Assembly: GCF_004564275.1 (NCBI RefSeq) | Contig: NZ_SPDV01000030.1 | Location: 1 to 64,000 of the forward strand | Direction: 5' to 3' | Source: Sphingomonas parva (ex Maeng et al. 2020) | Lineage (GTDB): Bacteria; Pseudomonadota; Alphaproteobacteria; Sphingomonadales; Sphingomonadaceae | DNA: 64,000 bases | Part shown: positions 30,813-40,763 of the stretch, in pieces | Position numbering within the stretch: the first letter of the stretch is position 1 | Layout: every line of letters starts with the position of its first letter | Program-made: the position numbers and the translations under genes | The notes under the pieces: generated by a model | What the model was told of the DNA's origin: nothing | Database searches by the model: none | What the model saw: the letters and a program-made list of their open reading frames with translations, nothing else

Positions 30813-30827
30813 TTGTGCGCTGCACAA
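30813..30827. promoter_or_regulatory. Palindromic operator candidate between phaC and the phasin gene
   Basis: TTGTGC-GCT-GCACAA is a perfect 6-3-6 dyad lying 66 bases upstream of the phasin start. PhaR-type repressors of PHA genes are known to bind TGC/GCA-rich dyads in the phaC-phaP gap of relatives such as Paracoccus. Identification is by position and pattern only; no phaR gene is in the window. Confidence 0.5.
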
Positions 30828-30870
30828 ATCGAGCGGAGTTCGACGTCGGCGGACGCCGGCGCAATCCGGA

Positions 30871-32655
30871 TCAGCGCGCCCTGACGTAGCTGCCGGGTGC
30901 GTCTTCCAAGGCCTTCAATTTGCCTCCGCCGGGCTGCCGCGCGCCCTTGGCCTGGACCTTGCGCTCGGACTGCGCGCCGATCCATCCGATCCAGTCGGGC
31001 CACCAGCTGCCCTTGGTCTCGGTCGCGCCGGCGACGAACTCCTCGAGGCTCGAGACCTTCGCACCATTCGTCCAATACTGGTATTTCTGCGCCTCCGGCG
31101 GGTTGACCACGCCGGCGATGTGGCCGGATCCGGCGAGCACGAAGCGGACCGGCCCCGAGAAATGATCGGTGATCTTCCAGACGCTGTGGGCCGGCGCGAT
31201 ATGATCCTCGCGCCCGGCCTGGACGTAGCTCGGCGTGCGGACTTTGCCGAGGTCGATCGGGACGCCGGCCACGGTGATCGCCCCTGGGGTCACCAGCTTG
31301 TTGTCGCGGTAGAAGTCGCGGAGATAGGCCTGGTGCCATTTCGCCGGGAGGTTGGTGGTGTCGCCGTTCCAGTGCAGCAGATCGAACGGCGGGTAATCCT
31401 CCCCGAGCAGGTAATTGTTGGCGACATAATTCCAGATCAGGTCCCGGCCGCGCAGCATGTTGAACGTCGCCGCCATGTAGCGTCCGTCGAGATAGCCCTT
31501 GTCGGCCGACATCTGCTCGATCAGCTGCAGCGTTTCGTCGGCGACGAACAGGTTCAGATCCCCCGCTTCGGAGAAATCGACCTGGGCGGTGAAGAAGGTG
31601 GCGCTCGCGACCTTGTCCGCCTCGCCGCGGGCGGCGAGCAGGGCGAGGGTGCAGGCCAGGGTCGTTCCCGCCACGCAATAGCCGATCGCGTGGACGCTTT
31701 CGACGCCGAGCAGGTCCCGCACCGTGTCGATCGCGTCGACCTGGCCGTTGACGACATAATCGTCGAGCGTGGTGCTCGCGAGGCTCTCGTCGGCCGATTT
31801 CCACGAGACGACGAAGACGGTCAGCCCCTGTTCGACGGCCCAGCGGATGAAGCTCTTCTTCGGGTTGAGATCGAGGATGTAATAGCGGTTGATCCAGGGA
31901 GGAAAGATGATCAGCGGCGTCTCGTGCACCTCGTCCGTCGTCGGCGAATATTGCACGAGCTCGTAGAGCGGCGTGCGCTTGACCACCTTGCCGGGCGTGA
32001 CGGCGATGTTGCGCCCGACCTCGAAGGCAGTCGGATCGGTGTGGGTGAGCTGCCCCTTGGAAAGATCGCGCAGCATGTTCTCGAGGCCCTTGAGCAGGCT
32101 CTCGCCCTTGGTCTCGATCGCGCGCTCGATCACCATGGGATTGGTCAGCGCGAAGTTGGACGGCGCCATGGCGTCGACGAAGCTGCGGGTGAGGAAGCGG
32201 AGCTTCTCGCGCTGCCGCGAGTCGATGCCTTCGATCGCGTCGACCGAGCCGAGCAGCCGCTCGGAGACCAGCAGATAACTCTGGCGGATCATGTCGAACA
32301 AAGGGTTGTCCTGCCATTGCGGGGCATTGAACCTCTTGTCGCGATCGGCCTTCTCCGCCAGCTCGCTCCTGCCGCCGTCGAAGCCGAGCGCGCGCTGCCA
32401 CAGCGTCATCCCCTCGGTCCAAAGCGCGACCTGCTGCTCCGCCAGCTTCGCCGGATCCGGGAACATGTTCATCCACGGCAGCTGCTGGGCGAGCGCCGCC
32501 GGCTCGGGCGGCTTCGCCTCGCCGAACTGGCGGGCGACATGCTCCATCATCAATTGCTGGGCGCGGCCCATCACCCACGTCCAGTGCTGCATCTCCTCGA
32601 GGCTGAGGAGCGGCGGGGTTGCGAAGCCTTTGTCCGCGGTCTTCTGGTCGGTCAT
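30871..32655 (-). CDS. phaC: Class I poly(R)-hydroxyalkanoic acid synthase
   Basis: PhaC polymerises hydroxyacyl-CoA into storage polyester. The 594 residues contain the N-terminal PhaC domain, the PPWINRYYILDL strand, the lipase-like box GYCVAGT with the catalytic Cys (about residue 312), the catalytic Asp in REDHIAPAHS and His in GSGHIAGVVNPP, with the WW pair and the basic C-terminal tail. Length and the lack of a PhaE partner fit class I, which favours short-chain monomers. The phasin gene follows in the same direction. Confidence 0.95.
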   Translation of the reverse strand: MTDQKTADKGFATPPLLSLEEMQHWTWVMGRAQQLMMEHVARQFGEAKPPEPAALAQQLPWMNMFPDPAKLAEQQVALWTEGMTLWQRALGFDGGRSELAEKADRDKRFNAPQWQDNPLFDMIRQSYLLVSERLLGSVDAIEGIDSRQREKLRFLTRSFVDAMAPSNFALTNPMVIERAIETKGESLLKGLENMLRDLSKGQLTHTDPTAFEVGRNIAVTPGKVVKRTPLYELVQYSPTTDEVHETPLIIFPPWINRYYILDLNPKKSFIRWAVEQGLTVFVVSWKSADESLASTTLDDYVVNGQVDAIDTVRDLLGVESVHAIGYCVAGTTLACTLALLAARGEADKVASATFFTAQVDFSEAGDLNLFVADETLQLIEQMSADKGYLDGRYMAATFNMLRGRDLIWNYVANNYLLGEDYPPFDLLHWNGDTTNLPAKWHQAYLRDFYRDNKLVTPGAITVAGVPIDLGKVRTPSYVQAGREDHIAPAHSVWKITDHFSGPVRFVLAGSGHIAGVVNPPEAQKYQYWTNGAKVSSLEEFVAGATETKGSWWPDWIGWIGAQSERKVQAKGARQPGGGKLKALEDAPGSYVRAR

Positions 32656-32719
32656 GGCGGTCCTCTTCCCCCGTTCAATACAAGCAAACGGCGGAAAAGT
32701 GCCAGCCGCAGCGCTGCCG

Positions 32720-33118
32720 CTAATCGTCGTCGCCGAGGATGTGCTTGCCGATCTTCACCAGCACCTTCCCGGCCTTGAGGAAATCGATCGTCGCGCCGCA
32801 GGCGCGGCTCTCCGCGCAGCTTCGCTCGCCCGCGCTCATCGCCGCGAGGGCCGAGGGCGGCTCGCTGGGAAGAAGGTGGACCCGCTCGCCGGGAACCCGT
32901 TGGGCCGCGAGAGGCTCGCGATCGTCGTTGCGACTGCCGCAGACGACGATCTCCTCGTCGCCGCCCCTCCGGCAGCCGATCCCACTTCCGTCGAGGAGCT
33001 GATCGCGCTGCCGGCTTATCGCCGCTTCGGCGCTGATCGCCGGCGGATCGGCGGCGGCAGGCGCGGGAAAGGTCGAAAGGGGCAACGCTGTTAAGGCTAC
33101 CATCCTCGACTTTGCCAT
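32720..33118 (-). CDS. Secreted hypothetical protein
   Basis: 132 residues with a plausible signal peptide (MVALTALPLSTFPAPAAA). It carries CRRGGDEEIVVCGSRNDDR, a motif (EIVVCG.R) seen in small secreted sphingomonad proteins, and Cys residues in ERSCAESRACGATIDF. The C-terminal FLKAGKVLVKIGKHILGDDD is a conserved-looking tail. Family and function unknown. It lies 64 bases upstream of phaC in the same direction, so it could lead that transcript, and is divergent from the fructose-bisphosphatase gene. Confidence 0.6.
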   Translation of the reverse strand: MAKSRMVALTALPLSTFPAPAAADPPAISAEAAISRQRDQLLDGSGIGCRRGGDEEIVVCGSRNDDREPLAAQRVPGERVHLLPSEPPSALAAMSAGERSCAESRACGATIDFLKAGKVLVKIGKHILGDDD

Positions 33119-33157
33119 AGGCCTCCCCTATCGCGGCCCTTGGGGGCATTAGAGAGG

Positions 33158-34153
33158 ATGACAGATCAGATGGTCACGGCAAGCCACGTTCTCGATCGCG
33201 TGCTGGTGCTGGAAATGGTGCGCGTGACGGAGGCGGCCGCGGTCGCGGCTTCGAAGCTCGTCGGACGCGGCAACGAGAAAGCGGCGGACCATGCCGCCGT
33301 GGAGGCAATGCGCGAGGCGCTGAACCAGCTCGAATTCGACGGCACCGTCGTGATCGGTGAGGGCGAGCGCGACGAGGCGCCGATGCTCTACATCGGCGAG
33401 AAGGTCGGCGCGGCACAGGGCAGCGGCCCCCGCATCGACATCGCCCTCGATCCGCTCGAAGGGACGACGATCACCGCCAAGGCCGGCCCCAACGCGCTCG
33501 CCGTGCTCGCCATCGCCGAGGAGGGCTGCCTGCTCAATGCCCCCGACGTCTACATGGACAAGCTCGCCGTCGGCCCCGGTTATCCGGAGGGCGTGATCGA
33601 TCTCGACAAGTCGCCGGCCGAGAACGTCCGGGCCGTCGCCGCCGCCAAGGGCGTCGATCCGGCCGAGATCATCGTCTGCGTCCTCGATCGCCCGCGCCAC
33701 TCGGCGCTGATCGCCGAGCTGCGCGCCGTCGGCTGCGGCATCCAGCTGATCCCGGACGGCGACGTCGCCGGGGTGATCGCGGTCACCGATCCGGACACCA
33801 CGATCGACGTCTACATGGGGCAGGGCGGCGCGCCGGAAGGCGTGCTCGCCGCGGCGGCGCTACGCTGCGTCGGCGGCCAGTTCAAGGGCCGGCTCGTCTT
33901 CCGCAACGACGCCGAGCGGGGCCGCGCCGCGCGCTGGGGCGTCGAGGATCTCGATCGCATCTACGATCTGAACGATCTCGCCCGCGGCGACGTGATCTTC
34001 GCGGCGACCGGGGTCACCGACGGCTCGCTGCTGTCGGGCGTGAAGCGGCGCCGCAACATGGTCACCACCGACAGCGTGGTGATGCGCGCCTCGACCGGAA
34101 CGGTGCGCTGGGTTCGCGGCGAGCATCGCCACGAACCGGGCGCGCGCGAGTAG
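33158..34153 (+). CDS. glpX: Class II fructose-1,6-bisphosphatase
   Basis: The enzyme removes phosphate from fructose-1,6-bisphosphate in gluconeogenesis. The 331 residues show the GlpX pattern VLEMVRVTEAAAVAASKLVGRG, the metal-binding VIGEGERDEAPML and IALDPLEGTTITAKAGPNALAV, and the ATGVTDGSLLSGV motif. The ATG at 33158 begins MTDQMVTASHVLDRV, as in relatives, although AGAGAGG sits immediately before it; an ATG at 33170 would have better spacing. Monocistronic and divergent from the phaC side. Confidence 0.92.
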   Translation: MTDQMVTASHVLDRVLVLEMVRVTEAAAVAASKLVGRGNEKAADHAAVEAMREALNQLEFDGTVVIGEGERDEAPMLYIGEKVGAAQGSGPRIDIALDPLEGTTITAKAGPNALAVLAIAEEGCLLNAPDVYMDKLAVGPGYPEGVIDLDKSPAENVRAVAAAKGVDPAEIIVCVLDRPRHSALIAELRAVGCGIQLIPDGDVAGVIAVTDPDTTIDVYMGQGGAPEGVLAAAALRCVGGQFKGRLVFRNDAERGRAARWGVEDLDRIYDLNDLARGDVIFAATGVTDGSLLSGVKRRRNMVTTDSVVMRASTGTVRWVRGEHRHEPGARE

Positions 34154-34219
34154 CCGAGACGCGGTGAGGGGGGAGGCGCAGGCAGCGATCCGGGCCGAGC
34201 CTCCCTTGCGTGACCGGCC

Positions 34220-35056
34220 GTGACGGCGCCGGTCTTCTTCGCCGTGCTGTTCGCCGCTTTGCTCCATGCGAGCTGGAATGCGGTGGTGAAGCTCGGCCTC
34301 GATCGATTCGCGTCGATGCTGGTGATGGCGCTGATGCAGAGCGGCATCGCGCTCCTCCTCACCCCCTTCTTCGCGCCGCCCGCGGCCGCGGCCATGCCCT
34401 GGCTGCTGCTCGGCTCGGCGCTGCACACCGGCTACAAATTGTTCCTGATCCGGGCCTATAGCCACGGCGACCTCAGCGAAGTCTACCCGGTCTCGCGCGG
34501 CACGGCGCCGCTGATCGTCGCCGACGTCGGCCTGGTCGCGCTCGGCGAAACGATGACGCCGGGCCGCTACGCCGCGATCGCGGCGATCGCCGGCGGCATC
34601 CTGCTGATGGCGGGCGGCGGGCGCGGCGGCGCGAGCCGTCGGGCGCTCGCCTGGGCGCTCGGCACCGCCTGCTTCACCGCCGGCTATACGATGGCCGACG
34701 GCATCGGCGCACGTCTCGCCCAATCGGTCTCCGGCTTCGCCCTATTGCTGTTCGTGATCGACGGGCTGGCGATGATGACGGCCGGCACGGTCGTCCGCGG
34801 CCCGAGAGCGATCGGAGAGGCCGTGGCGGCGGCGTGGCGGCCCGGCCTCGCCACGGGGGCGATGTCGCTCGGCTCCTACTGGATCGCGATCTGGGCCTTC
34901 ACCCAGGCCCCGCTCGCTCTGGTCGCCGCCCTGCGCGAGACCAGCGTGCTGTTCGCGCTGCTGATCGGCGCGCTGTTCCTCGGCGAGCGGGTCGGCCCCC
35001 GCCGCTGGCTCGCCGCCGGGCTGATTGGTACCGGGATCGTGCTGATCCGGCTGTAG
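34220..35056 (+). CDS. EamA/DMT-superfamily transporter
   Basis: 278 residues in about ten membrane helices arranged as two EamA halves; the first opens with FFAVLFAALLHASWNAVVKLG and includes AYSHGDLSEVYPVSRGTAPLIV, the second includes SYWIAIWAFTQAPLALVAALRETSVLFALLIGALFLGERVG. The GTG start at 34220 is taken because the first helix begins right after it. Drug/metabolite transporters of this size export amino acids or small metabolites; the substrate is not evident. It lies 66 bases after glpX. Confidence 0.85.
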   Translation: MTAPVFFAVLFAALLHASWNAVVKLGLDRFASMLVMALMQSGIALLLTPFFAPPAAAAMPWLLLGSALHTGYKLFLIRAYSHGDLSEVYPVSRGTAPLIVADVGLVALGETMTPGRYAAIAAIAGGILLMAGGGRGGASRRALAWALGTACFTAGYTMADGIGARLAQSVSGFALLLFVIDGLAMMTAGTVVRGPRAIGEAVAAAWRPGLATGAMSLGSYWIAIWAFTQAPLALVAALRETSVLFALLIGALFLGERVGPRRWLAAGLIGTGIVLIRL

Positions 35057-35063
35057 CGCCAAT

Positions 35064-35092
35064 CCTCCCCATCGCCTGCGGCGACGGGGAGG
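35064..35092. repeat. Short hairpin repeat or terminator
   Basis: CCTCCCC-AT-CGCC-TGC-GGCG-AC-GGGGAGG is a perfect nested stem. It matches the copy at 11795-11827. Placed between the convergent EamA and argG genes, it likely ends both transcripts. Confidence 0.6.
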
Positions 35093-35106
35093 CATTGGTC
35101 CGTTGT

Positions 35107-36342
35107 TCAGCCGCGCTGCGCCTTCTTGGCGCGATTGGCGCCGATGCGGAGACGCAGGGCGTTGAGCTTGATGAAGCCGGCGGCGTCGCGCTGGTCGTAG
35201 CTGCCCGAACCTTCCTCGAACGTCACCAGATCCTGGTCGTAGAGCGCGAGCGGGCTCTCGCGGCCGATGACCGTGGCATTGCCCTTGTAGAGCTTCATCC
35301 GCACCGTCCCGGTGACGTACTCCTGGCTCTTGTCGATCAGCGCTTGCAGCATCTCGCGCTCCGGCGAGAACCAGAAGCCGTTGTAGATCAGGCTCGCGTA
35401 GCGCGGCATGATCTCGTCCTTGAGGTGGGCGGCGCCGCGGTCGAGGGTGATCGACTCGATGGCGCGGTGCGCGGGGAGCAGGATCGTGCCGCCGGGGGTC
35501 TCGTAGACGCCGCGCGACTTCATGCCGACGAAGCGGTTCTCGACCAGGTCCAGCCGGCCGATGCCGTTGTCGTGGCCGAGCTGGTTGAGGCGGGTGAGCA
35601 AAGCCGCCGGCGAGAGGATCTCGCCGTCGATCGACACCGGATCGCCATGCTCGAAGCCGATCTCGATCACGGTCGGCGTGTCCGGGGCATCCTCGGGCGA
35701 GATCGTGCGCTGGTGGACATATTCGGGCGCCTCGACCGCCGGATCCTCGAGCACCTTTCCTTCCGACGAGGAGTGGAGGAGGTTGGCGTCGATCGAGAAG
35801 GGGGATTCGCCGCGCTTGTCCTTGGCGATCGGGATCTGATGGTCCTCGGCGAAGCGGATCAGCGCCTCGCGGCTGCCGAACTCCCATTCGCGCCACGGCG
35901 CGACGGCGCGGATGTCGGGCTCCAGTGCGTAATAGCCGAGCTCGAACCGAACCTGGTCGTTCCCCTTGCCGGTGGCGCCGTGGCAGACCGCGTCGGCGCC
36001 GACCCGCCTCGCGATCTCGATCTGCTTCTTGGCGATCAGCGGCCGGGCGATCGACGTGCCGAGAAGATACTGGCCCTCGTAGACCGTGTTGGCGCGGAAC
36101 ATCGGGAAGACGTAATCGCGGACGAATTCCTCGCGGACGTCCTCGATGAAGATGTTCTCCGGCCGGATCCCGAGCAGCTCGGCCTTGCGCCGCGCCGGCT
36201 CGACCTCCTCGCCCTGGCCGAGATCGGCGGTGAAGGTGACGACCTCGGCGCGATATTCGGTCTGCAGCCACTTGAGGATGATCGAGGTGTCGAGGCCACC
36301 GGAATAAGCGAGGACGACTTTCTTGGGGTGGGGGAGGGTCAT
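35107..36342 (-). CDS. argG: Argininosuccinate synthase
   Basis: ArgG joins citrulline and aspartate with ATP. The 411 residues start [20 protein letters not shown] with the PP-loop, then [27 protein letters not shown] and [24 protein letters not shown]. The wording is typical alphaproteobacterial, unlike the upstream arg genes. It is the last gene of the operon, 37 bases after argR. Starting at 36342 keeps the conserved N terminus. Confidence 0.95.
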   Translation of the reverse strand: MTLPHPKKVVLAYSGGLDTSIILKWLQTEYRAEVVTFTADLGQGEEVEPARRKAELLGIRPENIFIEDVREEFVRDYVFPMFRANTVYEGQYLLGTSIARPLIAKKQIEIARRVGADAVCHGATGKGNDQVRFELGYYALEPDIRAVAPWREWEFGSREALIRFAEDHQIPIAKDKRGESPFSIDANLLHSSSEGKVLEDPAVEAPEYVHQRTISPEDAPDTPTVIEIGFEHGDPVSIDGEILSPAALLTRLNQLGHDNGIGRLDLVENRFVGMKSRGVYETPGGTILLPAHRAIESITLDRGAAHLKDEIMPRYASLIYNGFWFSPEREMLQALIDKSQEYVTGTVRMKLYKGNATVIGRESPLALYDQDLVTFEEGSGSYDQRDAAGFIKLNALRLRIGANRAKKAQRG

Positions 36343-36379
36343 TGTCTCGGTCCTGTCTTCTGAGATGGCGTGGAGCGGG

Positions 36380-36853
36380 TCAGCGCGCGGCGGCACCGGC
36401 GAGGTGGCGGAAGCGCGCCTCCACCGCCGCCGCCTGAACGCCGTCGCGCAGCGCGACGAAAAGGGTGTCGTCGCCGCAGATCGTGCCGGCGATCTCGGGG
36501 AGCTTCGCCTGGTCGAGCGCGAGGCCGACCAGATGGGCCGAACCGGGCGGGGTGCGCAGCACCAGCAGGTTTCCGGCCGCCTCGACCGAATGGACCCATT
36601 CGGAGACGATCTTGCGCAGGCGCGAGGCCGCCCAGTCGCTGTCTGAGATCTGGTCGGGCAGAGCGTAGCTCATCACCCCGCCGCGCTTGACCTTGACTGC
36701 GCCCATCCGGTCGAGGTCGCGCGAGATCGTCGCCTGGGTGACGGCGAAGCCCTGGGCGCGCAGGCGCGCGGTGACCTCCTCCTGGCTCGCCAGCGGCGCG
36801 GCTCGGATCAGCTCGGCGATCGCCTTCTGCCGCCTGGAGCGTGCGTCGGTCAC
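36380..36853 (-). CDS. argR: Arginine repressor
   Basis: ArgR senses arginine and controls arginine genes as a hexamer. The 157 residues have a winged-helix N-terminal domain ([33 protein letters not shown]) and a C-terminal hexamer domain with the arginine-binding motif [13 protein letters not shown]. The segment [20 protein letters not shown] resembles actinobacterial ArgR closely. ArgR is uncommon in Alphaproteobacteria (recalled knowledge). Placement between argF and argG mirrors the actinobacterial argCJBDFRGH order. It is 14 bases from argF. Confidence 0.92.
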   Translation of the reverse strand: MTDARSRRQKAIAELIRAAPLASQEEVTARLRAQGFAVTQATISRDLDRMGAVKVKRGGVMSYALPDQISDSDWAASRLRKIVSEWVHSVEAAGNLLVLRTPPGSAHLVGLALDQAKLPEIAGTICGDDTLFVALRDGVQAAAVEARFRHLAGAAAR

Positions 36854-36867
36854 GGCGCGCTCGTCCG

Positions 36868-37731
36868 TCAGGCCCCGAGCATCCAGGCGAGCGCGCCGCG
36901 CGCGCTGTGCATGCGGTTCTCGGCCTGGCGCCAGACGGCGCTGCGCGGCCCGTCGATCACGGCGTCGCTGACCTCCTCGCCGCGGCGGGCGGGGAGGCAG
37001 TGGAGGAAATGCGCATTCGTGCAGCGCGCCATCAGTGCCTCGCCGACCTGATAGGGGGCGAGCGCCTTGAGGCGCGTCTCGGCCTCCGCATCCTGGCCCA
37101 TCGAGACCCAGACGTCGGTATAGACGATCTCGGCGCCTTCGACCGCCTCGGCCGGGTCGCTGACCTGGGTGACGCCGTCGAGACGGTCCGGCAGGCCATA
37201 GCCCTCCGGGCTGGCGATGGTGAGCTCGGCGCCGAGCAAAGAGGCGGCCTCGGCCAGCGAGCGGCAGACATTGTTGTCGCCGTCGCCGACATAGGCGAGC
37301 TTCGCGCCGGCGATGCGCCCGGTCAGCTGCTTCACGGTGAGGAGATCGGCCAGCGCCTGCAGCGGGTGCGAACGGTCGGAGAGCATGTTCAGCACCGGCG
37401 TGTCGGTCGCCGCGGCCATCGTCTCGAGATCGCGATGGTCCATCACCCGCGCGGCGATGATCTCGTGATAGCAGGCGAGGGTGCGGGCGACGTCCTCGGC
37501 GCTCTCGCGGGTGCCGAGCCCGACCTCCTCCTTCTGGATGTAGATCGGGTGGCCGCCGAGCTGGACCACCGCCATCTCCATCGAGTTGCGGGTTCGCGCG
37601 CTCGGCTTCTGGAAGACCAAAGCGACGCCCTTGCCCGCCAGCGGGCGGCCGAGGTCGCTCCGCTCGGACAGCGCGAGAATCTCCTCCAGCCCCTGGCGGC
37701 CGAGCGCGGCGATCGTGAGAAGGTCTCTCAC
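36868..37731 (-). CDS. argF: Ornithine carbamoyltransferase
   Basis: ArgF makes citrulline from ornithine and carbamoyl phosphate. The 287 residues show the carbamoyl-phosphate motif FQKPSARTRNSMEM (usually STRTR; here SARTR, as in some actinobacterial enzymes), HPLQALADLLTV, the ornithine loop VSMGQ and HCLPARRGEEV. It is shorter at the N terminus than most relatives (about 305). A GTG start overlaps the argB stop as GTGA, showing tight coupling in the operon. Confidence 0.93.
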   Translation of the reverse strand: MRDLLTIAALGRQGLEEILALSERSDLGRPLAGKGVALVFQKPSARTRNSMEMAVVQLGGHPIYIQKEEVGLGTRESAEDVARTLACYHEIIAARVMDHRDLETMAAATDTPVLNMLSDRSHPLQALADLLTVKQLTGRIAGAKLAYVGDGDNNVCRSLAEAASLLGAELTIASPEGYGLPDRLDGVTQVSDPAEAVEGAEIVYTDVWVSMGQDAEAETRLKALAPYQVGEALMARCTNAHFLHCLPARRGEEVSDAVIDGPRSAVWRQAENRMHSARGALAWMLGA

Positions 37732-38597
37732 CAGCTCTTCTCCCTCTTCACCATCGTGCCGATGCCCTCGTCGGTGAGCAATTCGATCAGCAAAGCGTGC
37801 GGCACGCGCCCGTCGATGATGTGGGCGGTGCCGACGCCGGCATCGACCGCATCGGCGCAGGCCTGCAGCTTCGGGATCATCCCGGCGCTGACGCTGGCGT
37901 GGCCGATCCGCTCGCGCAATTCGGCCGAGGTGAGGCGCGGCACCAGCGAGCTCTCGTCGGCGACGTCCTCGAGCAGGCCGGGAGCGGCGGTCAGATAGAC
38001 GATCTTCTCGGCCGCCATCGCCACCGCGATCGCCCGGGCCGCCTCGTCGGCGTTGATGTTGTAGGGCTGGCCGTTCCCGTCGGCGCCTATCGTCGAGACC
38101 ACCGGGGTCAGGCCTTCGTCGAGCAGGCGATGCAGCACCGAGGCGCGCACCAGGCTGACGTCGCCGACATAGCCGAGCGAGGATTCGCGCGGAGTCACCT
38201 GGAGCAGGCCGCCGTCCTCGCCGGAGACGCCGACCGCGACCGGATCCTCGAGCGCCTCGCGGTTGATCGTGCCGACCAGGTCGCGGTTGATCTTGCCGAC
38301 CAGCACCATCCGGACGATCTCCAGCGTCTCCTCGTCGGTGACTCGCAGGCCGTTGCGAAACTCCGGCTCCTTGCCGACCCGGCGCATCATCGCGTCGACC
38401 TGCGGCCCGCCGCCGTGGATCAGCACGCAGCGCACGCCGACGCTGCGCAGCAGCAGCACGTCCTGGGCGAGCGCGCGGTCGAGCTCGGCATCGATCGCGG
38501 CGCCGCCCAGTTTCACCACCACCGACTTGCCGTGGAAGCGCTGGATGTAGGGCAGGGCCTGGACGAGGACTCGTGCGGTGTCGTTGGGGCTGTTCAT
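37728..38597 (-). CDS. argB: Acetylglutamate kinase
   Basis: ArgB phosphorylates N-acetylglutamate. The 289 residues show the ATP-binding [65 protein letters not shown] and the closing [25 protein letters not shown]. The KEPEFR.GLRVTD and [14 protein letters not shown] wording recalls actinobacterial ArgB rather than the usual alphaproteobacterial version. An ATGA overlap joins it to argJ and a GTGA overlap to argF. Confidence 0.94.
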   Translation of the reverse strand: MNSPNDTARVLVQALPYIQRFHGKSVVVKLGGAAIDAELDRALAQDVLLLRSVGVRCVLIHGGGPQVDAMMRRVGKEPEFRNGLRVTDEETLEIVRMVLVGKINRDLVGTINREALEDPVAVGVSGEDGGLLQVTPRESSLGYVGDVSLVRASVLHRLLDEGLTPVVSTIGADGNGQPYNINADEAARAIAVAMAAEKIVYLTAAPGLLEDVADESSLVPRLTSAELRERIGHASVSAGMIPKLQACADAVDAGVGTAHIIDGRVPHALLIELLTDEGIGTMVKREKSW

Positions 38598-39754
38598 GAG
38601 GTCTTGCTGTTCTCTTTGATGTAGCCGGGGCCGAGATCGATGCCGATCACCTGCGCCTGGCCGGAGCCGAGGCCGAGCGCGACCTCGATCTCGATCTTCT
38701 CGTTCTTCATGTGGGCGGCGACGGCCGCCTCGTCGTGCTCGGCGTTGGTGCCGCCACGCGAGACGATGATGCCGCCATAGGCGACTGCGGTCTTCTCCGC
38801 CTCGAAATCGATCCCCGCCGATCCGGCGGCGCCGAGCAGCCGGCCCCAATAAGGATCGCCGCCATACCAGCTGCACTTGACCAGATTGTTCTCGGCGATG
38901 CTCTTTGCGGCGGCACGCGCCTCGGCGTCCGAGCGCGCACCGGTGACGCGGAGCTGGACCATCTTGGTCATGCCCTCGGCGTCGCGTGCCATCTGGTAGG
39001 TGAGGTCCTCGCACAGCCGGTGCACCGCGTCGGCGAACTCGGCCTTGTCCGGCCGGCCGCGGCGGCCGGAGGCGAGCAGGATCACCGTGTCGTTGGTCGA
39101 GGTCGCGCCGTCGACGTTGAGCGTGTTAAAGGTGCGGTCGGCGGCGTCGCGCAGGATCGCGGTCATTTCCGCCGCGGAGACGTCGGCGTCGGTGGTCAGG
39201 AAGGCGAGCATCGTCGCCATGTTCGGTGCGATCATCCCGCAGCCCTTGGCCATGCCGCCGAGCGTGAAGGTGGAGCCGCGGATCACCGCTTCCTTGACCT
39301 TGTGGTCGGTGGTGAGGATGCCCTTGGCAGCGTCCGCCCCACCTTCGACGCTCAGCTTCTTCGCGAGCTTCGGCGTGGCGGCGAGGATCCTGTCCATCGG
39401 CAGCGGATTGCCGATGATGCCGGTCGAGCAGACGAGGACGTCGGCCGGCGAGATCCCGAGCGCTTCCGCCGTCGCCTCGCACATCGCCTCGGCATCGGCG
39501 CGGCCGGCGGCGCCGGTGCCGGCGTTCGCGTTGCCCGAATTGACAATGATCGCGGCGGCGCGGCCGCCGTTCGCCGCCAGCCGCTCGCGACACGCCGCGA
39601 CCGGGGGCGCGAAGAACTTGTTCTGGGTGAAGACCGCGGCGGCGGTCACCGGCTTGCAATCCTCGGTGGCGACCAGCGCCATGTCGTAGCGGCGCGGCTT
39701 GATGCCGGCGTGGAGGCCCGAGGCGACGAAGCCCTCTGCTGCGGTGACGCTCAC
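38594..39754 (-). CDS. argJ: Bifunctional ornithine / glutamate N-acetyltransferase
   Basis: ArgJ recycles the acetyl group from N-acetylornithine to glutamate and can also use acetyl-CoA. The 386 residues show the self-cleavage site [14 protein letters not shown], where the precursor splits before the Thr nucleophile, plus [26 protein letters not shown] and [21 protein letters not shown] start at 39754 overlaps the argC stop (GTGA); the longer frame to 39937 only shadows argC. Presence of ArgJ means the cyclic arginine route. Confidence 0.94.
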   Translation of the reverse strand: MSVTAAEGFVASGLHAGIKPRRYDMALVATEDCKPVTAAAVFTQNKFFAPPVAACRERLAANGGRAAAIIVNSGNANAGTGAAGRADAEAMCEATAEALGISPADVLVCSTGIIGNPLPMDRILAATPKLAKKLSVEGGADAAKGILTTDHKVKEAVIRGSTFTLGGMAKGCGMIAPNMATMLAFLTTDADVSAAEMTAILRDAADRTFNTLNVDGATSTNDTVILLASGRRGRPDKAEFADAVHRLCEDLTYQMARDAEGMTKMVQLRVTGARSDAEARAAAKSIAENNLVKCSWYGGDPYWGRLLGAAGSAGIDFEAEKTAVAYGGIIVSRGGTNAEHDEAAVAAHMKNEKIEIEVALGLGSGQAQVIGIDLGPGYIKENSKTS

Positions 39755-40752
39755 GGGCACATTCCGACGGTCGACAGCCCGGCCGTCTCGTCGAGGCCGA
39801 GCATCAGGTTCGCGCACTGGATCATCTGGCCGGCGGCTCCTTTCACGAGATTGTCGAGCGCGGCGACCGCCAGCACCCGCCCGGTGCGGGGATCGTAGCG
39901 CGCGGTGAGGTGGACGGCGTTCGATCCGAGCGTCCACTTGGTCGAGGGCGGCCGCTCCGAGACGTGGACGAACGGCTCGTCGGCATAGGCGTTCCGAAGC
40001 AGTGCCAGCGGATCGCAGGGACCGTGCGCCTGGCCATAGCAGGTGGCGAGAATGCCACGGTTCATCGGCGCGAGGTGCGGTGTGAACAGCACCCGGCCGC
40101 CGAGCGCCATCTCCATCTCGGCGGTGTGGCGATGGGTGAGCAGGCCGTAGGCGGTGAGATTCTCGTCTACCGTGTTGAAATGAGTCTCTTCCTTCAGGCC
40201 CTTGCCAGCCCCGCTGACGCCGGAGGCGGCGTCGACGACGATCGAGGCGGGATCGATCGCCTCGATCAGCGGCCGCAGCGCGAGGATCGCCGAGGTCGGG
40301 TAGCAGCCGGCGGCGGCGACCAGCTTCGCGCCGCGGATCCGCGCCCGGTTGATCTCGGGGATGCCGTAGACGAAGCGGGAGAGCAGCTCGGGCGCCTGGT
40401 GCGGCTCCTTGTACCAGGTCTCGTACTCCTCGGCGGTATCGAGCCGGAAATCGGCGCCGAGATCGACGAAGGCGAGGTCGCGCGCGATGATCTCGGCGGC
40501 GAGGCGCTGCGAATGGCCATGGGGGAGCGCGGCGAAGACGAGATCGACGCCGTCGAGCCGCTCGGGCGCAAAGCGCTCGACGGCGAGGCCCGGAAAGGCG
40601 AGGGCGAGCTGCGGGTGCACCGCCTCGAGCTTCAGGCCGGCCTGGCTGTCGCCGAACAGCCGCACCGGCTGCAGCTGCGGATGGGACGCGCAGAGCCGAA
40701 GCAGCTCCGCGCCGACGAAGCCCGAGGCTCCGAGGATGGCAACGCGAATCAT
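39751..40752 (-). CDS. argC: N-acetyl-gamma-glutamyl-phosphate reductase (type 1)
   Basis: ArgC reduces N-acetylglutamyl phosphate to the semialdehyde. The 333 residues open with the NADP motif [18 protein letters not shown], then [19 protein letters not shown], the active-site Cys in [36 protein letters not shown] and [15 protein letters not shown]. This long form differs from the short form (AGTTGL) found in many alphaproteobacteria. It is the first gene of the operon. The ATG at 40752 fits the first strand; an ATG at 40770 would add six residues. No clear ribosome site. Confidence 0.94.
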   Translation of the reverse strand: MIRVAILGASGFVGAELLRLCASHPQLQPVRLFGDSQAGLKLEAVHPQLALAFPGLAVERFAPERLDGVDLVFAALPHGHSQRLAAEIIARDLAFVDLGADFRLDTAEEYETWYKEPHQAPELLSRFVYGIPEINRARIRGAKLVAAAGCYPTSAILALRPLIEAIDPASIVVDAASGVSGAGKGLKEETHFNTVDENLTAYGLLTHRHTAEMEMALGGRVLFTPHLAPMNRGILATCYGQAHGPCDPLALLRNAYADEPFVHVSERPPSTKWTLGSNAVHLTARYDPRTGRVLAVAALDNLVKGAAGQMIQCANLMLGLDETAGLSTVGMCP

Positions 40753-40763
40753 GGGAGCGGCGC

